Source: Dechloromonas sp. CZR5
GTDB taxonomy: Bacteria > Pseudomonadota > Gammaproteobacteria > Burkholderiales > Rhodocyclaceae
Reading direction: 5' to 3'
Length of the DNA: 64,000 nt
Assembly (NCBI RefSeq): GCF_008711155.1
Contig: NZ_VUYQ01000001.1
Span: 124,001-188,000 of the forward strand
Position numbers and translations under genes: made by a program
Notes under the pieces: generated by a model
What the model was told of the DNA's origin: nothing
What the model saw: the letters and a program-made list of their open reading frames with translations, nothing else
Databases searched by the model: none
Shown here: piece by piece, positions 55,349 through 64,000 of the stretch
Layout: the number at the start of each line of letters is the position of its first letter
Numbering within the stretch: the first letter of the stretch is position 1

Positions 55349-55720
55349 ATGAACGATTCCAATCCTGAAAACCTTCCCGAAGACATCCCGGATAGCCAGC
55401 CCGTCGTAACGCCGCCGCTTGATTTGCGGCGTCGCCTCCGTGAATTGCTATCAGTTCCAGAGCGTGATCGCACCGACGAGCAATGGGACGAAATCATCGA
55501 GCTGGAAATCCAGCTTGCGCCAGGTAACCGTGTCTCCGGCAATGAATCGCATGGCGGTGGTGCGCCGGGGCGTGGCAACGCCCAGCACGGCAAGCAGGGT
55601 GCTGGAGGTGGCGGTGGTGGTGGCGGTCAGCAGCAGAAAAAGCATCGGCCGCGCGCCAACAATAATCGCCGGCCGCGTCAAAACAAGCCGCAGTCCGGTG
55701 GTGGCGGCAATCCTGCCTGA
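55349..55720 (+). CDS. Small disordered Gly/Arg-rich protein, function unknown
   Basis: 123 residues with no family I recognise. The N-terminal 60 residues include a helical LDLRRRLRELLSVPERDRTD-EQWDEIIELE segment; the rest is low complexity: GGGAPGRGNA, a run of eight Gly, and NNRRPRQNKPQSGGG. Such RGG/RPR tails bind RNA or DNA in other proteins. The Gly run lies on a ggt/ggc trinucleotide tract that could vary in length. Shortly after the HU terminator; no ribosome site is obvious. Confidence 0.55.
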   Translation: MNDSNPENLPEDIPDSQPVVTPPLDLRRRLRELLSVPERDRTDEQWDEIIELEIQLAPGNRVSGNESHGGGAPGRGNAQHGKQGAGGGGGGGGQQQKKHRPRANNNRRPRQNKPQSGGGGNPA

Positions 55721-55760
55721 ATCGCTTGTTTCATTCTCCTGAACCGGCATAATTGCCGAC

Positions 55761-56924
55761 ATGCAGCAGTTTGATCTGATCATTGTTGGCGGCGGACTTG
55801 CCGGGGCGAGTCTGGCGCTAGCCCTGCGCGATACCCGATTGCGTATTGCGCTGGTGGAAAGCCAGCCGCCGAAGCGTCCGGATGGCTGGGACGCTCGTAT
55901 TTATGCGATCAGTCCGGCGAATATCGAATTTTTGAGCCGCATAGGCGCCTGGCGCCATCTCGACGCTTCTCGTATTGCGCCCATACGGGCGATGGAGGTT
56001 TTTGGCGACAGTGGCGGCAAACTCGGATTTTCGGCGTACGAAACCGGCGTGCCGGAATTGGGAAGCATCCTGGAATCTTCGCTGATGGCTTGCGAGTTTT
56101 GGGAGAGTGCCAAGCGGCAGAGCAATCTGGCGCTTTTCTGTCCTGCTCGTTCCGAGGCAGTCGAGTTTCGCCACGATGCCGCCGTATTGCGACTGAGCGA
56201 CGGAACCTTGCTTGCGGCGCCCTTACTGGTGGGGGCCGATGGGCGCGATTCATGGGTTCGCGAGTCGGCCAGTTTGTCGGCAATCAATACGCCGTACGGT
56301 GAAAAGGGTGTGGTTGCCAATTTCGTCACCGAGAAACCGCATCGTAACTGCGCCTATCAATGGTTCAGGGATGATGGCGTGCTGGCATATCTGCCGCTGC
56401 CGGGAAACCATATATCGATTGTCTGGTCTACGCCCGATGCTCATGCTGACGAGTTGTGTGCCCTCGAACCCGGTCGCTTCTGCGAGCGTGTTGCCGAGGC
56501 GGGAAGCCAGACCCTCGGAGGCCTGCAGTTGCTAACGCCGCCTGCCGCCTTTGCGTTACGTCTGATGCGGGTGCCTCAGACGGTGGCGCCGCGTCTGGCG
56601 CTGGTTGGCGATGCGGCGCACGGTATTCATCCGCTTTCCGGGCATGGCATCAACCTCGGTTTTCAGGATGCGAGCACGCTGGCCTCACTGCTGTCGGCTG
56701 CGCAGCCTTGGCAGGATATCGGCGAAATGAGATTCTTGCAGCGCTATCAGCGGGCCCGGCGTGAGGAAACGCTGTTGATGCAGTCCACCACGGACGGACT
56801 GCGCCGCCTGTTCCGCGGCTCTTCTCCTGGCATGAGGCCTTTGCGCAATTGGGGCCTGACGCTTATGGATGGCCTTCCGTTTATCAAGAACGCGCTGGCG
56901 CGCTATGCGCTGGGCGGGATTTAG
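55761..56924 (+). CDS. UbiH/UbiF-type FAD-dependent hydroxylase
   Basis: 387 residues with the FAD-binding GGGLAGASLALALRD, DG motif VGADGRDSWVR and C-terminal GDAAHGIHPLSGHGINLGFQ. These place it in the ubiquinone-ring hydroxylase family (UbiH/UbiF/UbiI/VisC); which position it hydroxylates cannot be told. It starts about 40 bp after the previous stop and is 8 bp before dsbC. Confidence 0.88.
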   Translation: MQQFDLIIVGGGLAGASLALALRDTRLRIALVESQPPKRPDGWDARIYAISPANIEFLSRIGAWRHLDASRIAPIRAMEVFGDSGGKLGFSAYETGVPELGSILESSLMACEFWESAKRQSNLALFCPARSEAVEFRHDAAVLRLSDGTLLAAPLLVGADGRDSWVRESASLSAINTPYGEKGVVANFVTEKPHRNCAYQWFRDDGVLAYLPLPGNHISIVWSTPDAHADELCALEPGRFCERVAEAGSQTLGGLQLLTPPAAFALRLMRVPQTVAPRLALVGDAAHGIHPLSGHGINLGFQDASTLASLLSAAQPWQDIGEMRFLQRYQRARREETLLMQSTTDGLRRLFRGSSPGMRPLRNWGLTLMDGLPFIKNALARYALGGI

Positions 56925-56932
56925 GAGCTTTC

Positions 56933-57637
56933 ATGTTGAAGTCGATATTGTCCCTGTCGTTGGCCATGGCCTGCGCTTCGTTTGCCATGGCCGATGAGGC
57001 GGATATTCGGAAAGTCATGGAAGCCAAGCTTGGCACGAAGGTGGAGGGTGTGGCGAAGTCGGGCTATCTCGGGCTTTACGAGGTGTATGCGGATGGCACG
57101 ATTTTCTACACCGACGAAAAGGTTTCCGCCATTGTGGTCGGCGGGCAGCTGATCGATGCGAAGACCATGAAGAACGTGACCGACGAGCGCATGCGGAAGC
57201 TGACGGCGATCCGTTTCGGCGACTTGCCGCTGGAGCGTGCCATCAAACAGGTCCGGGGTGATGGAAAGCGGGTTCTCGCTACCTTCGAGGATCCCAATTG
57301 CGGTTATTGCAAACGCCTAGCCAAGGAACTGCAGAAGCTCGACAACGTCACGGTCTATACCTTCCTGCTGCCTATTCTCTCCGAAGATTCCGTGCGCAAG
57401 TCGCGACAGATCTGGTGCGCACCGGACCGGGCAAAGGCCTGGAATGACTGGATGGTCGATGGCAAGGCGCCGGCCGGGCGCGAGGACTGCGACACGTCGG
57501 CGATTACCAAGAATCAGGATTTTGGTCGCAAGCTGAACATTTCCGGGACGCCCACCTTGTTCTTTGGCGACGGGGAGCGCATTCCGGGGGCTGTCCCCCT
57601 GGCGCGAATCGAGCAGAAGCTGAATCAGGTCAAGTAA
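56933..57637 (+). CDS. dsbC: Disulfide isomerase/thiol-disulfide interchange protein DsbC
   Basis: Periplasmic isomerase of 234 residues from the ATG at 56933: signal peptide (LKSILSLSLAMACASFAMA), an N-terminal dimerisation domain, then the thioredoxin-like domain with the active-site CGYC in FEDPNCGYCKRLAKEL. SGTPTLFFGDGERIPGA completes the fold. AGGAG precedes the start. An 8-bp hairpin TGCCACAC/GTGTGGCA (57649-57676) lies 11 bp after its stop. Confidence 0.92.
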   Translation: MLKSILSLSLAMACASFAMADEADIRKVMEAKLGTKVEGVAKSGYLGLYEVYADGTIFYTDEKVSAIVVGGQLIDAKTMKNVTDERMRKLTAIRFGDLPLERAIKQVRGDGKRVLATFEDPNCGYCKRLAKELQKLDNVTVYTFLLPILSEDSVRKSRQIWCAPDRAKAWNDWMVDGKAPAGREDCDTSAITKNQDFGRKLNISGTPTLFFGDGERIPGAVPLARIEQKLNQVK

Positions 57638-57710
57638 GCATGCAGCACTGCCACACATTCAAGGAGACGTGTGGCAAGGGGTTGCCGGGCCGGTTCGGAG
57701 ATCGTGCCTG

Positions 57711-59681
57711 ATGGAAAGAGAAGCCTTCGGCCAGTTTTTGCTGCGGGCTTATCGCTCATCCAGCTTCCGGCTGATTCTTTTTTGCATCCTCACTTGGCTG
57801 GGGGTGGCTTCCCTGGTTTTTTTCCTGCTTCATGAGGGGCGGCAGCAGATCGAGCGCAAGGCCGAGATCGAGGTGCTGGGCGTTTCTGCCATCCTCGAGG
57901 CTCGCTTGTCCGGCGTATTCCAGCGCGTTCAATCCGATCTGGAGCAGCTGGCCGCAACCCTGCCGGCGGAGGCTTATGCGCCAAGCGCCGCGCCGGCTTC
58001 CCGAGGGGATGTCATCCGGACGCTGCGCATGCATTCCCGGCGCTTTTCCGAAGTGGCCGGGTTTCGTGTGCTCGACGCGAATGGCGTCTTGGTTTTCGAC
58101 TCCAGAGGGGCAGCGGCAGGGAATAGCTTCGCTCAGCGAGACTACTTCAGGGTTTTTGACCGGGGAGGTGGAAACGAGCTTTTCTTTTCCGAGGTACACA
58201 CTGATCCATTGCTGGGGCATTGGGTGCTCGGGGTGTCGGTCGCCGTTCGTCGCGATGGCGGAAATCTGGCGGGCGTGATTGTCGCGCTCCTCGATCTGTC
58301 CCATCTTTCATCGTGGTTTGAAAGTGTCGCCGTTGGGGAGCGGGGCGTCGTGTCGTTGCGCCGGCTCGAGAACGGTGAAGTGCTGTTGCGGCGGCCATTC
58401 TTGCCGGAACAGGCCAACAAGCCGCTGCCGGCCGATCCCTTGCAAAGGCAGGTGGAGTCGGGCGGGCGCTCGGGTTTCGTGCGTTTCCATGGGGTGACGG
58501 ACGGGGTTGAACGGGTTTTCAGCTATCGCCGACTTGCCGACTATCCCTTGTATGTGGCGGCCGGGCTGGCGACAGAGGACTATCTTGTGGAGTGGCGTCG
58601 TACCCGGCTTTTTGGATGTCTGGCGGGGTTGGTGCTGTTCCTGGCCTTGGCCTTGTTACTGACGCGTGTTCTCAAGGCGGGAGGGCGAGAGGCGGAGACG
58701 GCAGGCCGGTTGCGCGAAAGCGAGGCACGCTATCGCATGCTGGCTGAAAACAGTCATGACGTCATCTGGACAGTCGATATTCCCTCACGCAGCTATACCT
58801 ATGTCAGTCCGTCGGTTGGCGGAATGACCGGCTTTGCGCCGGAGGAACTGGTTGGTCAGCCCTTCGACGTACGCCTGACGCAGGAGTCTGCGCTACGCCT
58901 GGCGCGTGAGATCGATCTCCGCCTGCGCCGCATCGCTTCGGGGGACCGGGCGGCCAGCGTGGTGGTGAGCGAATTCGAGCTGGTTTGCAAGGATGGTGCG
59001 CAGATATCCACCGAAGTGGTATCGAGCTATCTGCTGGATGCGGATGGCGTGGCGAGAACGATTCTGGGGATCACCCGCAATATCAGCGAACGCAAGGCCG
59101 CCGAGCATGCGCTGAAAGAAAGCAACCGTCAGCTGCATGCCCGTATCGAGGAAATCGGTCGGTTGCAGGTCGCCCTTCAGGAATTGGCTGTTCGTGACAG
59201 TCTCACGGGGCTGTATAACCGTCGCTATCTCGACGAAACGCTGGACCGCGAAGTGTCGCGGGCACGGCGTGAAGGCAATCCCTTGTCGCTGGTCATGCTC
59301 GATATCGACTACTTCAAGCGGGTCAACGATACCTACGGTCATCAGGTGGGCGATGAGGTCCTGCGTACGCTCGCCGCGACGTTGTCGGCCGACATCCGGG
59401 CCGAGGACGTGCCTTGCCGCTACGGCGGTGAGGAGTTCCTCATCCTGCTGCCCAACATGCCGCTCGAGACGGCGATGATGCGTGCCGAGGCGTGGCGGGC
59501 GGCTGTCGAGAGACTGTCGATCGCGCATGGTAATTTCCAGCTGACCTTTAGCATTTCGCTCGGCGTCGCTGCCTATCCCGACCATGGCAAGACCCCTGAC
59601 GAACTGACGCGCTGCGCCGACCGGGCGCTTTACCAGGCCAAGCACGACGGCCGTAACCGGGTCTCCGTCCACAGCCTCTGA
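57711..59681 (+). CDS. Membrane diguanylate cyclase (dCache-PAS-GGDEF)
   Basis: 656 residues. N-terminal helix (about 20-42), an extracytoplasmic dCache-like sensor of about 230 residues (FAQRDYFRVFDRG, HTDPLLGHWVLGVS), second helix (about 303-320), a PAS domain (YRMLAENSHDVIWTVDI), and a GGDEF domain with RDSLTGLYNRRYLDE and the active-site GGEEF at 572-576. Predicted to make cyclic-di-GMP in response to a periplasmic ligand. No inhibitory-site RxxD is obvious just before GGEEF. The ATG at 57711 is preferred; a GTG at 57669 is within the hairpin. Confidence 0.9.
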   Translation: MEREAFGQFLLRAYRSSSFRLILFCILTWLGVASLVFFLLHEGRQQIERKAEIEVLGVSAILEARLSGVFQRVQSDLEQLAATLPAEAYAPSAAPASRGDVIRTLRMHSRRFSEVAGFRVLDANGVLVFDSRGAAAGNSFAQRDYFRVFDRGGGNELFFSEVHTDPLLGHWVLGVSVAVRRDGGNLAGVIVALLDLSHLSSWFESVAVGERGVVSLRRLENGEVLLRRPFLPEQANKPLPADPLQRQVESGGRSGFVRFHGVTDGVERVFSYRRLADYPLYVAAGLATEDYLVEWRRTRLFGCLAGLVLFLALALLLTRVLKAGGREAETAGRLRESEARYRMLAENSHDVIWTVDIPSRSYTYVSPSVGGMTGFAPEELVGQPFDVRLTQESALRLAREIDLRLRRIASGDRAASVVVSEFELVCKDGAQISTEVVSSYLLDADGVARTILGITRNISERKAAEHALKESNRQLHARIEEIGRLQVALQELAVRDSLTGLYNRRYLDETLDREVSRARREGNPLSLVMLDIDYFKRVNDTYGHQVGDEVLRTLAATLSADIRAEDVPCRYGGEEFLILLPNMPLETAMMRAEAWRAAVERLSIAHGNFQLTFSISLGVAAYPDHGKTPDELTRCADRALYQAKHDGRNRVSVHSL

Positions 59682-59770
59682 TCGACGCCCGGCAGCCTCG
59701 GCGCGTTGCGCCCGGGTGATTCCACATACCCCACTATTTACCACGCCAGCATGCTGGACGTGGTGGTCTT

Positions 59771-59784
59771 TTGACTTCGATCAA
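59771..59784 (+). promoter_or_regulatory. FNR/Anr-type box upstream of the division cluster
   Basis: TTGACTTCGATCAA, the third site of form TTGAC-N4-ATCAA in the window, 201 bp before the mraZ ATG. No other plus-strand gene intervenes. Confidence 0.45.
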
Positions 59785-59937
59785 CTCCTGATAAGTCACT
59801 TTAACAGTCCATTTTCTACTATTGATTTTTAAGGGAAAATTTTTCAAAAAATGGCTATCAAAACACTCCGTAAGTCCTTGTTGCATAAGAAAAAATTCGA
59901 GATTCTGCTATTGACGGAGGGGGTTTGTTGTTTTAAA

Positions 59938-59968
59938 GTGGGTAAACGTGTTGAAAAGTGGGTAAACG
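59938..59968 (+). promoter_or_regulatory. MraZ-type operator (repeated GTGGGTAAACG)
   Basis: GTGGGTAAACG at 59938-59948 and 59958-59968, exactly 20 bp apart. MraZ binds direct TGGGN repeats with 10-bp phase, so two boxes two turns apart next to the -10 region fit autorepression of mraZ. Confidence 0.7.
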
Positions 59969-59984
59969 GGGAGCAAGACGAGGG

Positions 59985-60431
59985 ATGTTCGAGGGCGCTG
60001 CGGCACTCAATCTGGATGCGAAAGGGCGGCTTGCCATTCCGGCAAGGCATCGCGAAGCCCTGCTCGCGGCCAGCGAAGGCTCGCTCGTCCTGACGGCGCA
60101 CCCGCATCGCTGCCTGTTGCTTTACCCGTCGCCGGCCTGGCAGCCGATTCGCGACCAGATTCTCAAGGCCTCCAGCCTCGACCCGCGTGCGGCGTCGATC
60201 AAGCGTGTGCTGGTTGGTAATGCCCGTACCGAGGAGCCGGATTCTGCCGGCCGCATTCTGGTTGCTCCGGAACTGCGCGACTATGCCCAGCTCGAAAAGA
60301 CCGTTTACCTGGTTGGTATGGGGTCGCATTTCGAGATCTGGAGCGAGGCCGGCTGGAAGCAGCAAAACGACCTAGCGGCGGAGGCCCTTTCGGGTGACAT
60401 GCCGCCCGGCTTCGGAGATCTCGTGCTGTGA
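59985..60431 (+). CDS. mraZ: Transcriptional regulator MraZ
   Basis: 148 residues beginning [20 protein letters not shown], the first of two AbrB-like half-folds, with a second [20 protein letters not shown]. Autoregulator of the division/cell-wall cluster. A longer GTG start at 59958 lies in the operator and is not used. Its stop overlaps rsmH by 4 bp. Confidence 0.95.
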   Translation: MFEGAAALNLDAKGRLAIPARHREALLAASEGSLVLTAHPHRCLLLYPSPAWQPIRDQILKASSLDPRAASIKRVLVGNARTEEPDSAGRILVAPELRDYAQLEKTVYLVGMGSHFEIWSEAGWKQQNDLAAEALSGDMPPGFGDLVL

Positions 60432-61354
60432 CGCAGGGCAGCGCCCACGTCACGGTGCTGCTCGATGAGGCGGTGGAGTCCCTGGCGATCAAAGCTGACG
60501 GCGTTTACGTTGACGCGACGTTCGGTCGCGGCGGTCACAGTCGTCGCATTCTTTCCTGTCTGAATGAGCGGGGGCGCCTGGTGGCGCTTGACCGTGATCC
60601 GCAGGCGATTGCCGCGGGCGAGGCGATTGGCGATTCCCGTTTCCAGTTGGTGCACCGCGCTTTCGGCGAGTTGGCCGAGGCGGCGCATGAGGCCGGGATT
60701 TCCGGGGTTGATGGAATTTTGTTTGATGTAGGGGTGTCGTCGCCGCAAATCGACGACGGGGAGCGCGGCTTCAGCTTTCGCTACGACGCGCCGCTCGACA
60801 TGCGTATGGATACGACGCAGGGAGAGACGGCGGCCGAGTGGCTGGCGCGGGCCGAGGTGAGGGACATAACGGAGGTCATTAGAAACTATGGCGAAGAACG
60901 GTTTGCTTTCCAGATTGCAAAGAAGGTTGTGGCTGCTCGGCTCGAACAACCTATTGTCACAACAGGTCAGTTCGCGGCCCTCGTACGCGAGGCCGTGCGC
61001 ACCCGTGAACCAGGGCAGGACCCGGCGACGCGCAGCTTTCAAGCTCTACGGATTCATATCAACCAAGAGCTCCGCCAGCTGGAGGTAGCCCTGCCGCAGG
61101 CGCTTAGTCTGCTCAAGCCGGGTGGCCGTCTGGCAGTGATTTCCTTCCATTCGCTCGAGGACCGCATCGTCAAGACTTTCATGCGGGCGCAATCGACGCC
61201 GGATGCACTGCCCAAGAACCTGCCGTTGCGGGCCGATCAATTGCCGAAGCCCAAGCTTCGCCTGGTCGGCAAGGTGGTCAAGCCCGGTGCGGCCGAGATC
61301 GAAGCCAACCCCCGGGCGCGCAGTGCCGTCATGCGCGTGGCCGAGAAGTTGTAA
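60428..61354 (+). CDS. rsmH: 16S rRNA (cytosine-1402-N4)-methyltransferase
   Basis: 308 residues from the GTG at 60428. [20 protein letters not shown] and [14 protein letters not shown] are the SAM-binding start; [30 protein letters not shown] and [17 protein letters not shown] [16 protein letters not shown] complete the family motifs. Overlaps mraZ by 4 bp and ftsL by 1 bp. Confidence 0.96.
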   Translation: MTQGSAHVTVLLDEAVESLAIKADGVYVDATFGRGGHSRRILSCLNERGRLVALDRDPQAIAAGEAIGDSRFQLVHRAFGELAEAAHEAGISGVDGILFDVGVSSPQIDDGERGFSFRYDAPLDMRMDTTQGETAAEWLARAEVRDITEVIRNYGEERFAFQIAKKVVAARLEQPIVTTGQFAALVREAVRTREPGQDPATRSFQALRIHINQELRQLEVALPQALSLLKPGGRLAVISFHSLEDRIVKTFMRAQSTPDALPKNLPLRADQLPKPKLRLVGKVVKPGAAEIEANPRARSAVMRVAEKL

Positions 61355-61635
61355 TGCTGCGTTTCAACATGATCCTTCTCCTGATCGTCGTCATTTGCGC
61401 ACTGGGTGCGGTGACCTCCCAGCACCGGGCGCGCAAGCTGTTCCAGGCGCTGGAGGCGGAGCAGGAGCGGGCGCGTCAGTTGGATATCGAGTACGGTCAG
61501 CTGCAGCTGGAAATGTCGACCTGGGCAAATCATCCGCGGATTGAAAAAATTGCCCGCGACCGGCTGCGCATGGTGGCGCCAGACGCGCTGGGGCGTGTCG
61601 TGCAGCCGCAGGCACCCCGGAAGGGAGGGCGCTGA
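61354..61635 (+). CDS. ftsL: Cell division protein FtsL
   Basis: 93-residue bitopic membrane protein: short cytoplasmic end, one helix (about 3-22, FNMILLLIVVICALGAV), then a periplasmic leucine-rich coiled coil (LEAEQERARQLDIEYGQLQL) and a conserved WANHPRIEKIARDRLRM. Starts within the rsmH stop and abuts ftsI. Confidence 0.92.
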   Translation: MLRFNMILLLIVVICALGAVTSQHRARKLFQALEAEQERARQLDIEYGQLQLEMSTWANHPRIEKIARDRLRMVAPDALGRVVQPQAPRKGGR

Positions 61636-63383
61636 TGGTTGTGCGCCGTCGTCCGCAGCGCGGTCATCGCTTTACTGAAAGTCCGGTCTTGCAACTAGCC
61701 TTGCAAGGTTGGCGTTCGCGCATGGTGGGCCTGCTCCTGATGGGCGCCTTCCTTGCGCTGGTGATGCGCGGTTTCTACCTGCAGGTGATTCATAACGATT
61801 TCCTGCAGCAAAAGGGCGACTCGCGCTACCTGCGCGACATCGAAATTTCCGCTTCGCGCGGCAAGATTGTCGATCGCAACGGCGACATGTTGGCCGTGTC
61901 CACCCCGATGAAGACCATCTGGGCCATTCCCGGCGATGCACGGACGATGAATGGCGAGCAGAAGCGCCAGTTGGCCGCGCTGCTCGACATGGGCATTCGC
62001 GAACTGGATGGCAAGATCGCCAGCGAAAAAACCTTTACCTTCATCAAGCGCCAGGTTTCACCGGAAACGGCTGAGCGCATCGCCGCGTTGAAACTGCCGG
62101 GCATCCATCAGGAGCGCGAATACCGCCGTTTCTATCCGACCGGCGACATGACGGCGCACATCGTCGGCTTCACCGGCGTGGACGACAAGGGCCTGGAAGG
62201 CGTCGAGCTGGCCTTCCAGAGCAGCCTGCTCGGCCGTTCCGGCAGTCGCACGGTCATCCGCGACCGTCGGGGCAATATCGTCGAGGATGTCGGTGCCACC
62301 AAGCCGCCGCAGGATGGCAAGGATGTTCGCCTGGCGCTCGATTCGAAAATCCAGTATCTGGCCTACACGCAGTTGAAGGAAGCCGTCGAAAAGCACGGCG
62401 CCAAGGCAGGGGGCGCCGTCGTCATCGATGCGCTGAACGGCGAAGTGCTGGCGCTGGTCAATTGGCCGACCTACAACCCGAACAACCGGGAAAAGCTCTC
62501 CGGCGCGCAATTGCGTAATCGTGCCATCACCGATACCTACGAACCGGGCTCGGTGATGAAGCCGTTTACGGCCGCGCTGGCGCTGGAGCGCGGCAAGGTC
62601 CGTTTCGATACGGTGATCAATTGCGCCCCGGGCAGGATGACCATCGGTCCGGCCACCATCTCCGATGCGCACCCGCACGGTGCGCTGACGGTTGCCCAGG
62701 TGATCCAGAAATCGTCCAACGTGGGTACCGCCAAGATCGCCCTCGGTTTCTCGCCCAAGGAAATGTGGGACATGTTCGACAGCGTCGGCTTTGGCCAGGC
62801 GCCGAATCTCGGTTTTCCGGGGGAGGTGAATGGCCGCCTGCGTCCCTGGAAGAACTGGCGCCCGATCGAACAGGCGACCATGTCCTACGGGCACGGGATT
62901 GCCGTGAGCCTGATCCAGATGGCGCGAGCCTATACGGTATTTGCCCGTGACGGCGAATTGATGCCCTTGTCGTTGCTCAAGGTTGACGACACGCCGCCGC
63001 GGGGCGTGCGTATCTTTTCACCGCAGACCGTCAAGGAATTGCGTGCCATGCTCGAAATGGCCGCCGGTCCCGAAGGTACGGCGCCCAAGGCACGCGTTCC
63101 GGGATATCGCGTCGGCGGCAAGACGGGCACGGCCCACAAGATCGAGGACGGTGTCTATGCCCGTAAATACGTGGCTTCGTTTGTCGGCATCGCGCCGATC
63201 AGCGATCCGCGTCTGGTCGTCGCCGTGATGATCGATGAGCCGAGCGCCGGCAGTCACTACGGCGGCGATGTGGCCGGTCCGGCATTTTCCCAGATCATGG
63301 GCGGCGCACTGCGCACCCTGGGCATTGCGCCGGATGCGCCGATCCAGGTGGCGACCGCCGAGCAGGAAAAGGGAAAGCTGTGA
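61635..63383 (+). CDS. ftsI: Peptidoglycan transpeptidase FtsI (PBP3)
   Basis: Septal transpeptidase of 582 residues. An N-terminal membrane helix (about 31-53) is followed by the class B dimerisation domain and the penicillin-binding domain: SVMK at 306-309 (nucleophile Ser306), SSN in QKSSNVGTA, and KTGT at 496. The ATG at 61635 shares a base with the ftsL stop. Ordinary length. Confidence 0.96.
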   Translation: MVVRRRPQRGHRFTESPVLQLALQGWRSRMVGLLLMGAFLALVMRGFYLQVIHNDFLQQKGDSRYLRDIEISASRGKIVDRNGDMLAVSTPMKTIWAIPGDARTMNGEQKRQLAALLDMGIRELDGKIASEKTFTFIKRQVSPETAERIAALKLPGIHQEREYRRFYPTGDMTAHIVGFTGVDDKGLEGVELAFQSSLLGRSGSRTVIRDRRGNIVEDVGATKPPQDGKDVRLALDSKIQYLAYTQLKEAVEKHGAKAGGAVVIDALNGEVLALVNWPTYNPNNREKLSGAQLRNRAITDTYEPGSVMKPFTAALALERGKVRFDTVINCAPGRMTIGPATISDAHPHGALTVAQVIQKSSNVGTAKIALGFSPKEMWDMFDSVGFGQAPNLGFPGEVNGRLRPWKNWRPIEQATMSYGHGIAVSLIQMARAYTVFARDGELMPLSLLKVDDTPPRGVRIFSPQTVKELRAMLEMAAGPEGTAPKARVPGYRVGGKTGTAHKIEDGVYARKYVASFVGIAPISDPRLVVAVMIDEPSAGSHYGGDVAGPAFSQIMGGALRTLGIAPDAPIQVATAEQEKGKL

Positions 63384-64000
63384 GTAACCCGCGCGAAATT
63401 CTCGACCGGTTCGACGCGTTGGGCGTTTCTCCGACCGGCGTAGCCGACGACAGTCGCCAGGTTCGTCCGGGCGATCTGTTTCTGGCTTACCCCGGCGACC
63501 TCTCCGACGGTCGTCGCTACATCGCCGATGCGCTGGCGAAAGGGGCCGTGGCCGTGCTCTGGGAGCCGGGTGGCGATTTTGCCTGGGATGCGGCCTGGAA
63601 CGTTCCGCAACTGACGCATACGGCATTGCGTTCCCTGGCCGGACCGCTCGCCCACGCCGTGTACGGCCATCCCAGCGAGGCCCTGTCGCTGATCGCCATT
63701 ACCGGCACCAACGGCAAGACGACGATCAGCCAATGTCTGGCGCGCGTCTATCCCAAGCCCTGCGCGATCATCGGTACGCTGGGTGCCGGTTTCCCGGATG
63801 CGATGACCGAAACCGGCTTCACGACGCCCGAGGCGACCACCCTGATGCGCTATCTGGCCGGCTTCCGCGAGCAGCAGGCGGCGGCCTGCGCACTGGAGGC
63901 CAGCTCCATCGGCATCGAGGAGGGGCGCATGAACGGTGCGCGTGTCGATGTGGCGGTATTCACGAACATCACGCGCGATCATCTCGATTATCACGGGACG
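63380..64000 (+). CDS. murE: UDP-MurNAc-tripeptide synthetase MurE (partial, C-terminus beyond window)
   Basis: Adds the third amino acid (meso-diaminopimelate in most Gram-negatives) to UDP-MurNAc-dipeptide. The GTG at 63380 overlaps the ftsI stop (GTGA). 207 codons are visible: the uridine-binding ADDSRQVRPGDLF, the ATP-binding TGTNGKTT at 108-115, FTTPEATTL and LEASSIGIEEGRM, ending in FTNITRDHLDYHGT at the window edge. No stop occurs, as expected for a truncated gene. Confidence 0.94.
   Translation, partial: MSNPREILDRFDALGVSPTGVADDSRQVRPGDLFLAYPGDLSDGRRYIADALAKGAVAVLWEPGGDFAWDAAWNVPQLTHTALRSLAGPLAHAVYGHPSEALSLIAITGTNGKTTISQCLARVYPKPCAIIGTLGAGFPDAMTETGFTTPEATTLMRYLAGFREQQAAACALEASSIGIEEGRMNGARVDVAVFTNITRDHLDYHGT

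Larger units (their letters stand above)
59682..59984. other. Intergenic region before mraZ
   Basis: About 300 bp without a gene. It holds an FNR/Anr-like box at 59771-59784, an A/T-rich segment (59815-59850), a possible promoter TTGACG (59911-59916) with 17-nt spacer and TAAAGT (59934-59939), and the MraZ-type repeats at 59938-59968. Confidence 0.6.

Overview
The window is GC-rich, densely packed chromosomal DNA with mostly co-directional, overlapping operons. Several features point to a betaproteobacterium of the Rhodocyclales type (Dechloromonas/Azospira/Azonexus-like): the periplasmic nitrate reductase genes, the miaB-phoH-ybeY-corC-lnt and glyQ-glyS-gmhB-plsC blocks, the mraZ-rsmH-ftsL-ftsI-murE cell-division cluster, a PEP-CTERM protein and a czcICBA metal efflux locus. 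The genus is an inference from gene content and order, not from a marker-gene comparison.

Layout. 1-3.5 kb: phosphate uptake operon pstSCAB (minus strand, pstB cut by the window edge), with a recognisable Pho box before pstS. 3.5-10.8 kb: an unrecognised Ala/Lys-rich protein, rpiA, a phasin-like protein, a secreted phytase/esterase-like PEP-CTERM protein, purT, and a GT39 glycosyltransferase/PAP2 phosphatase pair. 10.9-21 kb: a heavy-metal module made of a two-component system, a small secreted protein, czcI-czcC-czcB-czcA and a His-rich periplasmic protein. 21-25.7 kb: an LpxH-like phosphoesterase, two GT4-type glycosyltransferases and an OprB-type porin. 25.7-31.9 kb: fmdE-like, gloA, a YgjP-type metallopeptidase, plsC, gmhB, glyS and glyQ. 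32-36.7 kb: a TetR regulator overlapping an 858-residue PEP-utilising phosphotransferase with the layout of rifampin phosphotransferase, then a lytic transglycosylase and msrA. 36.8-42 kb: a 38-residue membrane protein, lnt, corC, ybeY, phoH and miaB.

42.1-47.7 kb is the accessory region. A tRNA-Met gene carries a decayed integrative element of about 4 kb, bounded by a 20-bp direct repeat of the tRNA 3' end (42156-42175 and 46123-46142). Inside are a tyrosine recombinase with a complete catalytic set whose reading frame then runs into unrelated sequence, a umuC fragment broken at both ends, a primase N-terminal fragment in opposite orientation, and about 0.8 kb of hairpin-rich non-coding DNA. 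Just outside the right repeat lies a tight two-gene unit (46329-47666) encoding a cytosolic protein of no recognised function and a four-helix membrane protein. This is the best candidate here for an undescribed system, possibly phage defence.

47.7-64 kb: an acyl-CoA thioesterase, ahpF/ahpC, a compact napDABC operon behind an FNR/Anr box, an HU protein, a disordered Gly-rich protein, a UbiH-type hydroxylase, dsbC, a dCache-PAS-GGDEF diguanylate cyclase, and the start of the division cluster with a MraZ-type operator. Three sites of the exact form TTGAC-N4-ATCAA (35222, 50765, 59771) suggest oxygen-responsive control beyond nap.
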